From: Gemmatimonadales bacterium
GTDB taxonomy: Bacteria; Gemmatimonadota; Gemmatimonadetes; Gemmatimonadales; GWC2-71-9
DNA length: 32,540 nucleotides
Assembly: GCA_025928645.1 (NCBI GenBank)
Contig: JAICJD010000023.1
Location: 1-32,540 of the forward strand
Reading direction: 5' to 3'
Below are positions 15,841 through 24,515 of this stretch, piece after piece. Both the position numbers and the translations under genes were made by a program. The notes below the pieces were generated by a model. That model saw only the letters and a list, made by a program, of their open reading frames with translations. It was not told the DNA's origin and searched no databases. Position 1 is the stretch's first letter; each line of letters opens with the position of its first letter.

Positions 15841-18068
15841 GCGACCCCCGCGCGGCCGACGCGCTCGCCGATCGCTATACCATCCTGCGCGAGCTCGGCC
15901 GGGGCGGGATGGCCACGGTCTACCTCGCCGACGACCGCCGCCACGGCCGCCAGGTGGCGATCAAGGTTCTCCATCCGGAGCTCGGCGCCGTACTCGGGGC
16001 GGACCGGTTTACCCGCGAGATCCGGATCGCGGCCGCGCTCAACCACCCGCACATCCTCCCGCTCTACGACTCGGGCGAGGCCGGGGGCCGCCTCTATTAC
16101 GTCATGCCGTACGTTCGCGGCGGATCGCTGCGCGAGCGGCTCGCCTCCGGGCGCACGCCCGGCGCCGAAGAGGCGGTCGCGCTGGCGCGGCAGGTCGCGG
16201 CCGCGCTCGACCATGCGCACACGCACGGCCTCGTCCACCGCGACATCAAGCCGGAGAACATCCTGCTGCACGAGGGCGAGGCGATGGTGGCCGACTTCGG
16301 CATCGCCCTCGCGGCGGCCACGGCGCCGCACGAACGGCTCACCCACACCGGGCTCATGGTCGGGACGCCCGAGTACATGAGTCCCGAGCAGGCAGCTGGC
16401 GAACGGACGCTCGACGCGCGGAGCGATGTGTACAGCCTGGGTTGCGTGCTGTACGAGCTGCTCACCGGCGAGCCTCCGCACCGGGCGCCCACCGCGCGGG
16501 GCGTGATCGCGCGCCGGTTCAGCGAAGCGCCACCCCGCGCGCGCCGCGTGCGCCCCACGCTGCCGGCGGCGCTGGACGAGGCGATCGCGCGGGCCCTCGC
16601 CGTGGACCCGGCCGACCGCTTTGAGAGCGCCATCGCCTTCGCCGACGCGCTCGCCGGCAGGGACGTCCCCGGGCGGGCGCCGCGGCTTCCCTCGTTGGCT
16701 GTGCTCCCGTTCCAGAACCTCAGTACCGATCCGGAGAACGAGTGCTTCGCCGATGGGATCACCGAGGACGTGATCGCGCAGCTCTCGAAGATCCGTTCAC
16801 TGAGGGTCATCGGGCGGAGCTCGATCATGCGGTTCAAGGGCCGCGAGCAGAGCCTGCGCGAGATCGGCCTCACCCTCGACGTGGGTACGCTGCTCGAGGG
16901 CAGCGTGCGGCGGGCGGGCAAGCGGGTGCGCATCGTCGCCCAGCTCATCGACGCGGAAACCGACCGGCACCGCTGGGCCGAGACCTACGACCGCGACCTC
17001 ACCGACATCTTCGCCATCCAGACCGATGTCGCCCTGCAGATCGCGGGGGCGCTCGAGGCCGAGCTGACGCAGGAGGAGCGGGCGCGCCTCCGCCGTCAGC
17101 CCACGGACGACCTGCAGGCCTACCAGCTCTACCTCCAAGCCAGGCATTGTCTGACCCGCTGGACGAAGCAGGGTCTGGATCAGGCGATCAGACACCTGAA
17201 CGAGGCCGTCGACCAGGATGCCGACTTCGCGCTGGCCCACGCCACCCTCGCCTGGGTGTACCTGGACATGGCACTCGCCGTGGTAGGCTCGACTCCCTCA
17301 TCCGAGGCGTTCGAGCGGGCGAGAACCGCGGTGGCGCGCGCGCTCGAGCTGGACCCGGGGCTGGCGCAGGCGCACGCGGTGCTCGGCCACCTCAAGTACG
17401 CCTGCGACTACGACTGGATCGGTGCGGAGGCGGAGCTCAAGCGGGCGATCGAGCTCGACCCCAACGGCGGCGAAGCGTACGATTTCTACGGCCTCCTGCT
17501 CTCCGCGCTCGAGCGCTACGACGAGGCGATCGAGATGCAGCGTCAGGCTCATGCCATGGACCCCCTGGCCCACCGGATGGATATCGTGACCACCTTCCTC
17601 CGGGCCGGCCGGTACGACGAGGCGCTGCGCGCGGTCACCCGCGTGCTCGAGGTCGAGCCCGAGCTCCCGCTGGCGCACCTCACGCTGGGGTGGGTGCGGA
17701 TGCTCACGGGGAAGCCGGCCGAGGGGATCGCCGCGATGGAGCGGGCCGTCGAGCTCGCGAGCGACAACACGCTCTACCTCGCCCAGCTTGGCCAGGCCTA
17801 CGCCCGCATCGGCCGGGTCGACGAGGCGAGGAAGGTCCTCGGGCGACTCGAGGAGTTGTCGCGCCAGCGGTACGTCTCGCCATATCACATGGCCTACGTC
17901 CACACCGGCCTCGGTGAGGACGAGCGGGCACTGGACTGGCTGGAGCGGGCCTACGCGGAACGGGCGGGCGGCGTGTTCGGGATCAAGGGATCGTTCCTGT
18001 TCGCCTCGCTGCGATCGCATCCGCGTTTCCAGGCCCTGCTTCGGAAGATGAATCTCGGCGACGGGTGA
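15837..18068 (+). CDS. Cytoplasmic Ser/Thr protein kinase with TolB-like and TPR repeats
   Basis: A 743-residue protein. The Hanks kinase domain covers about residues 14-272: GRGGMATV (21-28), K43 in VAIK, HRDIKPEN (D136), DFG (153-155) and SPE (182-184). A TolB N-terminal-like/adenylate-cyclase-associated domain follows, starting at LAVLPFQNLSTDPENECFADG (about 287-410). Several TPR units occupy about 425-743 (for example ALELDPGLAQAHAVLGHLKY and AIELDPNGGEAYDFYGLLLS). Unlike the kinase at 136-3189 there is no transmembrane segment between kinase and TolB-like domain, so the whole protein should be cytoplasmic. All catalytic residues are present. GTG 15837 is the first possible start after an in-frame stop at 15798; it overlaps the leader stop. 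The TPR region probably binds partner proteins; targets are unknown. Confidence 0.93.
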   Translation: MSDPRAADALADRYTILRELGRGGMATVYLADDRRHGRQVAIKVLHPELGAVLGADRFTREIRIAAALNHPHILPLYDSGEAGGRLYYVMPYVRGGSLRERLASGRTPGAEEAVALARQVAAALDHAHTHGLVHRDIKPENILLHEGEAMVADFGIALAAATAPHERLTHTGLMVGTPEYMSPEQAAGERTLDARSDVYSLGCVLYELLTGEPPHRAPTARGVIARRFSEAPPRARRVRPTLPAALDEAIARALAVDPADRFESAIAFADALAGRDVPGRAPRLPSLAVLPFQNLSTDPENECFADGITEDVIAQLSKIRSLRVIGRSSIMRFKGREQSLREIGLTLDVGTLLEGSVRRAGKRVRIVAQLIDAETDRHRWAETYDRDLTDIFAIQTDVALQIAGALEAELTQEERARLRRQPTDDLQAYQLYLQARHCLTRWTKQGLDQAIRHLNEAVDQDADFALAHATLAWVYLDMALAVVGSTPSSEAFERARTAVARALELDPGLAQAHAVLGHLKYACDYDWIGAEAELKRAIELDPNGGEAYDFYGLLLSALERYDEAIEMQRQAHAMDPLAHRMDIVTTFLRAGRYDEALRAVTRVLEVEPELPLAHLTLGWVRMLTGKPAEGIAAMERAVELASDNTLYLAQLGQAYARIGRVDEARKVLGRLEELSRQRYVSPYHMAYVHTGLGEDERALDWLERAYAERAGGVFGIKGSFLFASLRSHPRFQALLRKMNLGDG

Positions 18069-18116
18069 CGCGCCCGGCTCGCGGCCGTTTCGGGATGACA
18101 CATCGAGGTGTCGAGT

Positions 18117-18641
18117 ATGCCCCGCTATGCCGCGTTCCTCCGCGGCGTGAGCCCGATGAATGCGAGTATGCCGGAGCTCACGCAGGCATTCGAGAGAGCT
18201 GGCTTCACCGCGGTGAAGACCGTGCTTTCGAGCGGCAACGTCGTGTTCGACGCCCGCCGCTCGTCCGCCGCCGCGCTCCAGCGTGCGGTCGAAGCGGCCA
18301 TGCGGGAACGGCTGGGAACGGCATTCCTCGCGATCGTTCGCCCTGTGGACCTCCTCCAGGCGCTGCTCGCATCCGATCCCTACCGGCCGTACCGCATCGG
18401 CGCTGACGCCAAGCGCATCGTCACCTTCCTTCGGGAGACGCCGACCACCACCGTGACCCTGCCGATCGAGCGGGACGGAGCTCGGCTGCTCGCGATCAGG
18501 GGAGGCGAGGTCCTGGGCGCCTACCTGCCGACCCCCAAGGGTCCGGTGTTCATGACGCTGATCGAGCGGACTTTTGGCAAGGAGGTCACCACCCGGACCT
18601 GGGATACGGTAGCGCGGGTAGCGCGGGTGGCGCGGGCTTGA
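18117..18641 (+). CDS. DUF1697 family protein
   Basis: A 174-residue protein matching DUF1697: YAAFLRGVSPMNASMPELTQAF, then GFTAVKTVLSSGNVVFDA, RPVDLLQALLASDPY and a C-terminal RTWDTVARVA. The usual motif in the family is LRGINVGG; here it is LRGVSPMN. The function of the family is unknown. ATG 18117 is chosen because GAGG (18105-18108) lies 8 nt upstream; GTG 18108, inside that Shine-Dalgarno, is less likely. It follows the kinase by 48 bp and may be cotranscribed with it. Confidence 0.85.
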   Translation: MPRYAAFLRGVSPMNASMPELTQAFERAGFTAVKTVLSSGNVVFDARRSSAAALQRAVEAAMRERLGTAFLAIVRPVDLLQALLASDPYRPYRIGADAKRIVTFLRETPTTTVTLPIERDGARLLAIRGGEVLGAYLPTPKGPVFMTLIERTFGKEVTTRTWDTVARVARVARA

Positions 18642-18808
18642 GCGCTGCCGCCGTCCTTCTCCGAATCACATGCCTGTTCCGTTCGCCGAGCGGGCGCCAT
18701 CTCCGAGCAGGAACCAATCCGGGACCAACGTCGTTGAGGCAGGTGCGCGGCCCACGATTTGCTGGGTGAGTGCGCGTCCCCTGATCGTTTTCCGCAGGAG
18801 AGCCTCCC

Positions 18809-18991
18809 ATGCTCAACCTTCTCGGCCGCGGCCTGCTCGATCCGGACGGCGTTCACACCCACTCGCGCGAGGACTGCCCCAGGGTGCGTCGGCTGCACCC
18901 GGAAGAGCTCCGCGGCGGCTTCACCATGGGTCGGATGCGCTGCCCCGCCTGCACCGACATGTCTCAGCGAAAGAAGCCCCCGGCCCGGTGA
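18809..18991 (+). CDS. Small CxxC protein coupled to the exonuclease gene
   Basis: A 60-residue protein with possible metal-binding residues: HTH (17-19), Cys24, His30 and CPAC (45-48). It has a good Shine-Dalgarno (AGGAG, 18796-18800, 8 nt before ATG). Its TGA (18989-18991) overlaps the GTG start (18988) of the exonuclease as GTGA, the usual sign of translational coupling. This arrangement argues that it is expressed. I do not recognise the family; a small zinc-binding protein working with the nuclease is inference. Confidence 0.6.
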   Translation: MLNLLGRGLLDPDGVHTHSREDCPRVRRLHPEELRGGFTMGRMRCPACTDMSQRKKPPAR

Positions 18992-19818
18992 TCGTCCATG
19001 TCGTGGACGGCACCTACGAGCTGTTCCGACATTTCTACGGCCAGCGGCGGTTCAACAAGGGCAAGGACAAGCCGTTCGGCGCGGTTGCCGGAGTTCTCCA
19101 CACCATTCTCGAGATGATCGAGGGCGGCGCCACCTACCTCGGCGTCGCCACCGACCACGTGATCGAATCGTTCCGGAACGATCTCTGGCCCGAGTACAAG
19201 ACGGGCGCGGGGATCGAGCCTGCCCTCTTCCGCCAATTCCAACCGCTCGAAGACGCCCTCGAGGCCATGGGAGTCGTGGTCTGGCCCATGGTCGAGCTCG
19301 AGGCCGACGACGCGCTGGCGTCGGCTGCCCGGATCGCGGCGGAGGACGAGCGGGTGGAGCAGGTGTGCGTCTGGGCAAACGACAAGGATCTGGCGCAATG
19401 CGTGGTCGGTCAGCGCGTGGTGCAGGTGGACCGCCGGGCGAAGGAGATCCGCGACGCCGACGGAGTGCGCCGGAAATTCGGCGTCGAGCCAAGCCGCATT
19501 CCCGACCTGCTGGCCCTGGCGGGCGATGCCCAGGACGGCTACCCCGGCATCGCCGGCATCGGCCGGATGACTGCGGGCCGGCTCATCAACCGGTATGGTC
19601 CGATCGAGGCCTTTCCCGAGAACGTGCTTGGCCGGGAACGGGAGCTCGCCCTGCTGTTCAAGCGGCTCGCCACGCTGCGGACGGACGCGCCGCTGTTCGA
19701 CGACATCGAGTCGCTCCGCTGGCGTGGGGCGGCGCCGGGCTTGGCCGCGTGGGGCGACCGGTTGGCTGACACGCGGCTCGTGGAGCGGGCCGCGGCGGCG
19801 CGGTCAGGGAGCGCTTGA
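18988..19818 (+). CDS. 5'-3' exonuclease/FEN-type nuclease
   Basis: A 276-residue stand-alone protein like the 5'-3' exonuclease domain of DNA polymerase I. The acidic metal-binding set is visible: D7 in VVDGTY, D56 in VATDHVIESFRND, E105-D107-D108 in ELEADDAL, D132 and D134 in WANDKDLAQ, and D180 and D183 in LALAGDAQDGYPGI. The last leads into the helix-3-turn-helix GIGRMTAGRLINRYG that binds DNA. No polymerase part follows, so it probably removes flaps or RNA primers or acts in repair. It starts at GTG 18988 overlapping the stop of the 60-residue protein, with no independent strong Shine-Dalgarno. Confidence 0.9.
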   Translation: MIVHVVDGTYELFRHFYGQRRFNKGKDKPFGAVAGVLHTILEMIEGGATYLGVATDHVIESFRNDLWPEYKTGAGIEPALFRQFQPLEDALEAMGVVVWPMVELEADDALASAARIAAEDERVEQVCVWANDKDLAQCVVGQRVVQVDRRAKEIRDADGVRRKFGVEPSRIPDLLALAGDAQDGYPGIAGIGRMTAGRLINRYGPIEAFPENVLGRERELALLFKRLATLRTDAPLFDDIESLRWRGAAPGLAAWGDRLADTRLVERAAAARSGSA

Positions 19819-19871
19819 CTCCTTTCAACCCGCAGCCGCTCGAGCCACACATGCCTACGTCCGCAACCCCG

Positions 19872-19900
19872 TCGACACCCTCCGGGCTTCGGCCTATATT
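19872..19900 (+). promoter_or_regulatory. Promoter of the efflux operon
   Basis: TCGACA (19872-19877) and TATATT (19895-19900) are each one mismatch from the sigma70 consensus and have the ideal 17-nt spacer. Transcription would begin about 7 nt after the -10, that is at GTG 19908, so the adaptor mRNA is probably leaderless. This is the best housekeeping-type promoter seen in the window. Confidence 0.7.
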
Positions 19901-19907
19901 CGCTGCC

Positions 19908-21179
19908 GTGACCGTTCCTACCCACGATCTCTCGAAGCTCCGGATCGACCGCGATCCGCCGCCGCAAGTGCGCCGCGCGTTCGGCCGCACGATCCTGTAC
20001 GTCGCCATCGCCCTTCTGCTCGCCGGAGCGGCCCTGTTCTACGCGCGGAGCCGGTCCACCGTCGCGGCGCCGACCGTGGTCGCCACGCCGATCTCGACGG
20101 GCGGTGGCGGCGCCTCAGCCGCGGCCACGTCGGTGACGGCGAACGGGTACGTGGTCGCCCGCATTCGTGCCTCGGTGTCGGCCAAGCTCCCGGGCCGCAT
20201 CGCATCCCTCACGGTGGACGGCGGCTCCGAGGTCCGGCGCGGCCAGGTGATCGCCCGGCTCGAGAACGACGATTACGCGGCCGCGGCCGCGGAGGCAACC
20301 GCCAATCTCGCGAGCGCGCGCGCGGAGCTCGCCGAGGCCGTGACCGACCGCGACCAGCTCGCGCGCGAATCCCGCCGGGTCAACCAGATCCACAGCGAGC
20401 ATCCGGAGCTGATGTCGGCCCAGGACGCCGAGGCCGCGCGCAGCCGGGCGGATCAGGCCGTCGCGCGCGTCAACTCGGCCCAGGCGAAGGTGGCGGCGGC
20501 GGACGCGGCGCGCCGGTTCGCCGAGGCCACGCTCGAAAACACCTACATCCGGGCGCCGTTCTCGGGCACCGTTCTTCGGAAAGAGGCCGAGGTGGGCGAG
20601 GTCGTGGCGCCGTCGGTCGGCGGCGGCCTCACGCGCGGGGCGGTGGTCACGATGGCGGACCTCAAGTCGCTCGAGGTCGAGGTGGACGTGAACGAGGCCT
20701 ACATCGCGCGGGTGACGCGCCGGCAGCCGGCGCGCATCACGCTCGACGCCTACCCCGACACCTCGTTCCGCGGCGAGGTGCGGCAGGTCGTGCCGACGGC
20801 CGACCGGCAGCGCGCGACGGTGCAGGTCAAGGTGAGCATCCTCGACCGCGACCCGCGGATCCTGCCCGAGATGGGCGCGCGCGTCGACTTCCTCGCGAGC
20901 GACGCCGCCAGCGACTCGAGCGGGACCGCGGCCGCCGCTACGGCACCCGCCGCCAACCGCTTCCGGCTCCCTGCCGCCGCGGTCCGCGATGCCGGGGGCC
21001 GCACCGTCGTCTGGCTGGTGCGTGACGGCCGGCTCACGGCGCGTGACGTCCAGGCCGGGCCGGTGAGCGGCGGATTCCGGGAGATCACGCGCGGCCTCAA
21101 CGGCGGCGAGCGCGTGGTGACCGGTGGGGTGGAGAATCCGAAGGAAGGGATGCGGGTCACGCTGTCGGGCGGGCAATGA
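19908..21179 (+). CDS. HlyD/MacA-like periplasmic adaptor
   Basis: A 423-residue membrane-fusion protein. A basic N terminus precedes one transmembrane segment (about 27-46). Then come a lipoyl-like half (VSAKLPGRIASLTVDGGSEVRRGQVIARL), an Ala-rich coiled-coil hairpin (about 120-205), the second lipoyl half (TYIRAPFSGTVLRKEAEVGE) and beta-barrel/membrane-proximal domains. It would link an inner-membrane ABC transporter to an outer-membrane channel. The frame is open upstream to TTG 19815 and ATG 19851, but GTG 19908 is preferred because the promoter at 19872-19900 places transcription initiation there. It is followed by the ATPase and two permeases, the classical order. Confidence 0.88.
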   Translation: MTVPTHDLSKLRIDRDPPPQVRRAFGRTILYVAIALLLAGAALFYARSRSTVAAPTVVATPISTGGGGASAAATSVTANGYVVARIRASVSAKLPGRIASLTVDGGSEVRRGQVIARLENDDYAAAAAEATANLASARAELAEAVTDRDQLARESRRVNQIHSEHPELMSAQDAEAARSRADQAVARVNSAQAKVAAADAARRFAEATLENTYIRAPFSGTVLRKEAEVGEVVAPSVGGGLTRGAVVTMADLKSLEVEVDVNEAYIARVTRRQPARITLDAYPDTSFRGEVRQVVPTADRQRATVQVKVSILDRDPRILPEMGARVDFLASDAASDSSGTAAAATAPAANRFRLPAAAVRDAGGRTVVWLVRDGRLTARDVQAGPVSGGFREITRGLNGGERVVTGGVENPKEGMRVTLSGGQ

Positions 21180-21206
21180 GTCACCCTGAACGAAGTGCAG
21201 GGGTCC
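21178..21206. repeat. Half copy of the GTCACCCTGA intergenic repeat
   Basis: GAGTCACCCTGAACGAAGTG and a following CAGGGGTCC are a degenerate single arm of the palindromic family seen at 8797 and 27036. It begins at the adaptor stop codon and fills the gap before the ATPase. Confidence 0.6.
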
Positions 21207-21231
21207 AGGCCACCATCGAGCGAGGATACTC

Positions 21232-21942
21232 ATGGCGCTGGTCGAAATCCGTAACGTCCACAAGAGCTTCCGCCGCGACGCCGAGCGGATCGACGTGTTC
21301 AGCGGCCTGTCGATGGACATCGAGCAGGGCAGCTTCACGGCGCTGATGGGGCCGTCGGGCTCGGGAAAGTCGACCCTGCTCAACCTCATCGCCGGGCTGG
21401 ACCAGCCGACCAGCGGCACCGTGCGGGTGGGCGGCGCCGAGGTGAGCGCGATGACGCCGGCGCAGCTGGCCGAGTGGCGCTCCCGGAACGTCGGCTTCGT
21501 CTTCCAGCAGTTCAACCTGCTGCCCGTGCTCACCGCGTTCCAGAACGTGGAGCTCCCGCTCCTGCTGACCCGACTCTCGAAGAAGGAGCGCGACGAGCGG
21601 GTGCGGATCGCCCTCGGCGTGGTGGGACTCGATGACCGGCTCCAGCACTATCCGCGGCAGCTCTCGGGCGGCCAGGAGCAGCGCGTGGCGATCGCCCGCG
21701 CCATCGTGGCCGACCCGACCCTGGTGCTGCTCGACGAGCCCACCGGCCAGCTCGACGCGCGGAGCTCGCAGGAGGTGCTCTCCCTGCTCGGCCGGCTCAA
21801 CGACGAGTTCAACAAGACGATCATCATCGTGACCCACGACCCGCACGCCGCCGAGCGGGCCAAGCGGCAGCTCCACCTGGACAAGGGGACCTTCGTGGAG
21901 CAGGCGCGGACCGCGGGAACGGCAGCGGGAGCGGTCGGATGA
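21232..21942 (+). CDS. ABC transporter ATP-binding protein (MacB/LolD type)
   Basis: A 236-residue ATPase with Walker A GPSGSGKST (40-48), Q-loop FQQFNLLP (about 91-98), signature LSGGQ (144-148), Walker B LVLLDEP with D168-E169, D-loop and switch H202 in VTHD. The closest type is the LolD/MacB/FtsE group that works with FtsX-like permeases and mechanotransmits across the membrane. GAGG lies just upstream of the ATG. Its TGA overlaps the first permease ATG (ATGA, 21939-21942). A second permease follows beyond an inserted repeat element. Confidence 0.95.
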   Translation: MALVEIRNVHKSFRRDAERIDVFSGLSMDIEQGSFTALMGPSGSGKSTLLNLIAGLDQPTSGTVRVGGAEVSAMTPAQLAEWRSRNVGFVFQQFNLLPVLTAFQNVELPLLLTRLSKKERDERVRIALGVVGLDDRLQHYPRQLSGGQEQRVAIARAIVADPTLVLLDEPTGQLDARSSQEVLSLLGRLNDEFNKTIIIVTHDPHAAERAKRQLHLDKGTFVEQARTAGTAAGAVG

Positions 21943-23081
21943 AGTTCTGGACCCTGCTCCGCGCCAACCTCGGCCGGCACAAGCGGCGCACGCTGCTCAC
22001 GGTGACGAGCGTGGCGCTGGCGCTGTTCCTGTTCGCCTCGCTGCGCACGGTCATCACGACCCTGCGAGCGGCGTCGGAGTTCGGCAGCGCGCGGCGCCTG
22101 GTGAGCACCAACGCGAGCGGCCTCATCTTCCCGCTGCCCGTGGCGTACGCCAACCGGCTTCAGGCCGTGCCCGGCGTCGAGAAGGTGACCTGGGCCAACT
22201 GGTTCGGCGGCCAGTACGGCGACGGCAAGCGGTTCTTCGCCAACTTCGCGGTGGACGCGCGGACCTATCTCGACCTCTATCCCGAGATGTCGGTCCCGGC
22301 CGACCAGCGCGAGGCGTTCCTGCAGGACCGCTCCGGCGCGCTGATCGGATCCCGGCTGATCGACCTGTTCGGCTGGAAGGTGGGGCAGAACGTGACGCTC
22401 CGCGGGACGATCTTCCCGGGCGACTGGACCTTTACCATCCGCGGAGTGTACACCCCGACCGACCCGGTGATCAACGACGACGCGATGATGTTCCACTGGG
22501 AGTATCTGGATGAGCGCACCGGCCGCGGCGGACTGGCCGGGTGGTACATCATGCAGATCGACCGGCCCGAGAACGGCCCGCAGATCGCCAAGGCGATCGA
22601 CGACCTGTTCCGGAACTCGAGCGCGCCCACCAAGACCGGCACCGAGCAGGCGTTCAACGCCAGCTTCGCCACCATGTGGGGCAATGTGGGCCTCCTGATG
22701 AACACGATCGGCATGGCGGTGGTGTTCGCGATTCTCCTCGTGGCCGCCAACGCGATGATGATGAGCGCCCGCGAGCGCACCCGCGAGCTGGCCGTGCTCA
22801 AGACCATCGGGTTCTCCGACCGGCGGCTGTTCGGGCTGGTCATGCTCGAGGCGGGCATCATCACCATCTCCGGCGCCGTGATCGGCCTGGGCGCGGCCAA
22901 GATCCTCTACCGCGCCACCAACTTCAACGCGGCCGGCTTCCTGCCGGGGTTCGACGTCACCGTCCCGACGCTCGGGCTGGGCGGCGCGATCGCGCTGCTG
23001 CTGATGCTCGCCAGCGGAATCGTACCGGCGCTCCGGGCCGCGAGGCTGCCCGTCGTCGCGGCGCTGCGGAACGTCGAGTGA
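21939..23081 (+). CDS. MacB/FtsX-type ABC permease 1
   Basis: A 380-residue permease. It has an N-terminal transmembrane helix (about 17-39), a periplasmic MacB-like domain (about 45-240, including WANWFGGQYGDGKRFFANFAV) and a C-terminal FtsX domain with three helices from about 245 to 370 (ARERTRELAVLKTIGFSDRR is the cytoplasmic coupling region). It starts within the ATPase stop (ATGA overlap), so the two are translationally coupled. With the adaptor it makes a tripartite-type exporter; the cargo is unknown. Confidence 0.93.
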   Translation: MKFWTLLRANLGRHKRRTLLTVTSVALALFLFASLRTVITTLRAASEFGSARRLVSTNASGLIFPLPVAYANRLQAVPGVEKVTWANWFGGQYGDGKRFFANFAVDARTYLDLYPEMSVPADQREAFLQDRSGALIGSRLIDLFGWKVGQNVTLRGTIFPGDWTFTIRGVYTPTDPVINDDAMMFHWEYLDERTGRGGLAGWYIMQIDRPENGPQIAKAIDDLFRNSSAPTKTGTEQAFNASFATMWGNVGLLMNTIGMAVVFAILLVAANAMMMSARERTRELAVLKTIGFSDRRLFGLVMLEAGIITISGAVIGLGAAKILYRATNFNAAGFLPGFDVTVPTLGLGGAIALLLMLASGIVPALRAARLPVVAALRNVE

Positions 23082-23109
23082 AGGCAATTGATCGAGTGAA
23101 TGAGAAACA

Positions 23110-23311
23110 GTTCACCACGGAACCACGTAAAACACGGACAACGGCCACGGAAACAGCTGGTGGTGACAGCACACCGGCGGGGTTCGGGGCCTGAGGGGAA
23201 AGCGAACCACGGAGGCACGGAGGGCATGAGCAGGGACCGCACCGGTGTACGGTTGACCAAAGGCTTTTTTCCGTGGCCGTTGTCCGTGTTTTCCGTGGTT
23301 CCGTGGTGAAC
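23110..23311. repeat. 202-bp element with 44-bp terminal inverted repeats
   Basis: Positions 23110-23153 and 23268-23311 are inverted copies that match at 43 of 44 positions; the arms contain CCACGGAACCACG and GGCCACGG. The inner part carries a further CCACGGAGGCACGGAGG unit (about 23204-23222). It separates permease 1 from permease 2. No transposase is encoded and no clear target duplication is visible. Short frames within it look fortuitous. It resembles a MITE-like or REP-type element; the RNA would fold into a very long hairpin. Confidence 0.85.
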
Positions 23312-23334
23312 CTTAGAACCTGAGCCCACCCCCG

Positions 23335-24498
23335 ATGAAGATTCCGCTGATCTATAACGTCCGCAGCGTCCGCCAGCGCCCGGTCTCCACGGCGCTTACC
23401 GCGCTCGGCATCGGCCTGGTGGTGGCGGTGTTCATCGGGATGCTGGCGCTGGCGAACGGCTTTGCGACCGCGCTCACGCGCACCGGTTCCGAGCAGAACG
23501 TGCTGGTGCTCCGGAAGGGCGCCGACTCGGAGATGGCGAGCAACCTCGACCGGGACGCCGTGAGCGCCCTGACGTCGTCGCCCCACGTCGCCCGCGGCGC
23601 GGAAGGGCGCGCGCTCGCCAGCCCCGAGGTGTACGTCGTGATCCCGCTGGGCCGCATGGGCGACACGACGCAGCTCGCCAACGTGGTGGTCCGGGGTGTG
23701 AGCGAGCAGGCCTGGCAGGTGCGCGCCAACGTCGCCGTCTACGAGGGGACGCGCCCCTCCACGGGCAAGAACGAGGTCTGCGTCGGCAAGCGGCTGGTAG
23801 GACGGTTCCCGGGGACCGGGCTGGGCGAAACCATGCGCTTCGCCGGACGGCCCTGGACGGTGACGTGCCACTTCGCGGCGGCGGGGTCGGCGTTCGAGTC
23901 AGAGATCTGGGGCGAGAACGAGCAGATCATGCCCGCGATGCGGCGCGAAGGCTTCCAGTCGCTCGCGTTCCGGCTGGCCGACCCGGCTTCGTTCGAGGAG
24001 GCGAAGCGCCTGCTCGAGGCCGACAAGCGGGTGACGGTGGACGTCTACCGGGAGAGCGCGTTCTACGCCAAGCAGTCGGAGCTGCTCGGCAACATCCTCC
24101 GGATCCTCGCGATCATGATCACCGGCATCATGGCCGTCGGCGCGATCTTCGGCGCGGTCAACACGATGTACGCCGCGGTGGCGTCGCGGGCGCCGGAGAT
24201 CGCGGTGCTGCTCACCCTCGGATTCCGCCCGCGAAGCATCCTCGCGAGCTTCCTGGCGGAGTCGGCGGTCATCGCGGCGGCCGGCGGGGTCATCGGCTGC
24301 CTGCTGGCGCTGCCGATGAACGGCGTCGTCACCAGCACCACCAACTGGGCCAATTTCAGCGAGACGGCCTTCAGCTTCCGGGTGACGCCGGGACTGCTGC
24401 TCGCCGGGCTGGTCTTCGCGGTGGTGATGGGGACGCTTGGGGGCTTCTTCCCGGCGCGGCGGGCCTCGAAGGTGCCGGTCGTCCAGGCAATCCGGTAA
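23335..24498 (+). CDS. MacB/FtsX-type ABC permease 2
   Basis: A 387-residue permease with the same layout as the preceding one: an N-terminal transmembrane helix (about 18-40), a periplasmic domain (about 45-250) and three C-terminal helices of the FtsX domain (about 255-385; coupling region ASRAPEIAVLLTLGFRPRSI). The two permeases probably form a heterodimer with two copies of the ATPase. The ATG at 23335 lacks a strong Shine-Dalgarno, perhaps because the inserted repeat element (23110-23311) displaced the original junction. Confidence 0.92.
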   Translation: MKIPLIYNVRSVRQRPVSTALTALGIGLVVAVFIGMLALANGFATALTRTGSEQNVLVLRKGADSEMASNLDRDAVSALTSSPHVARGAEGRALASPEVYVVIPLGRMGDTTQLANVVVRGVSEQAWQVRANVAVYEGTRPSTGKNEVCVGKRLVGRFPGTGLGETMRFAGRPWTVTCHFAAAGSAFESEIWGENEQIMPAMRREGFQSLAFRLADPASFEEAKRLLEADKRVTVDVYRESAFYAKQSELLGNILRILAIMITGIMAVGAIFGAVNTMYAAVASRAPEIAVLLTLGFRPRSILASFLAESAVIAAAGGVIGCLLALPMNGVVTSTTNWANFSETAFSFRVTPGLLLAGLVFAVVMGTLGGFFPARRASKVPVVQAIR

Positions 24499-24515
24499 GG
24501 TGTCTGACCCGGCCG

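Noticed and set aside
23100-23309. 69-codon open frame between the two permeases
   Set aside because: It lies almost wholly in the inverted-repeat element and has no Shine-Dalgarno or domain.
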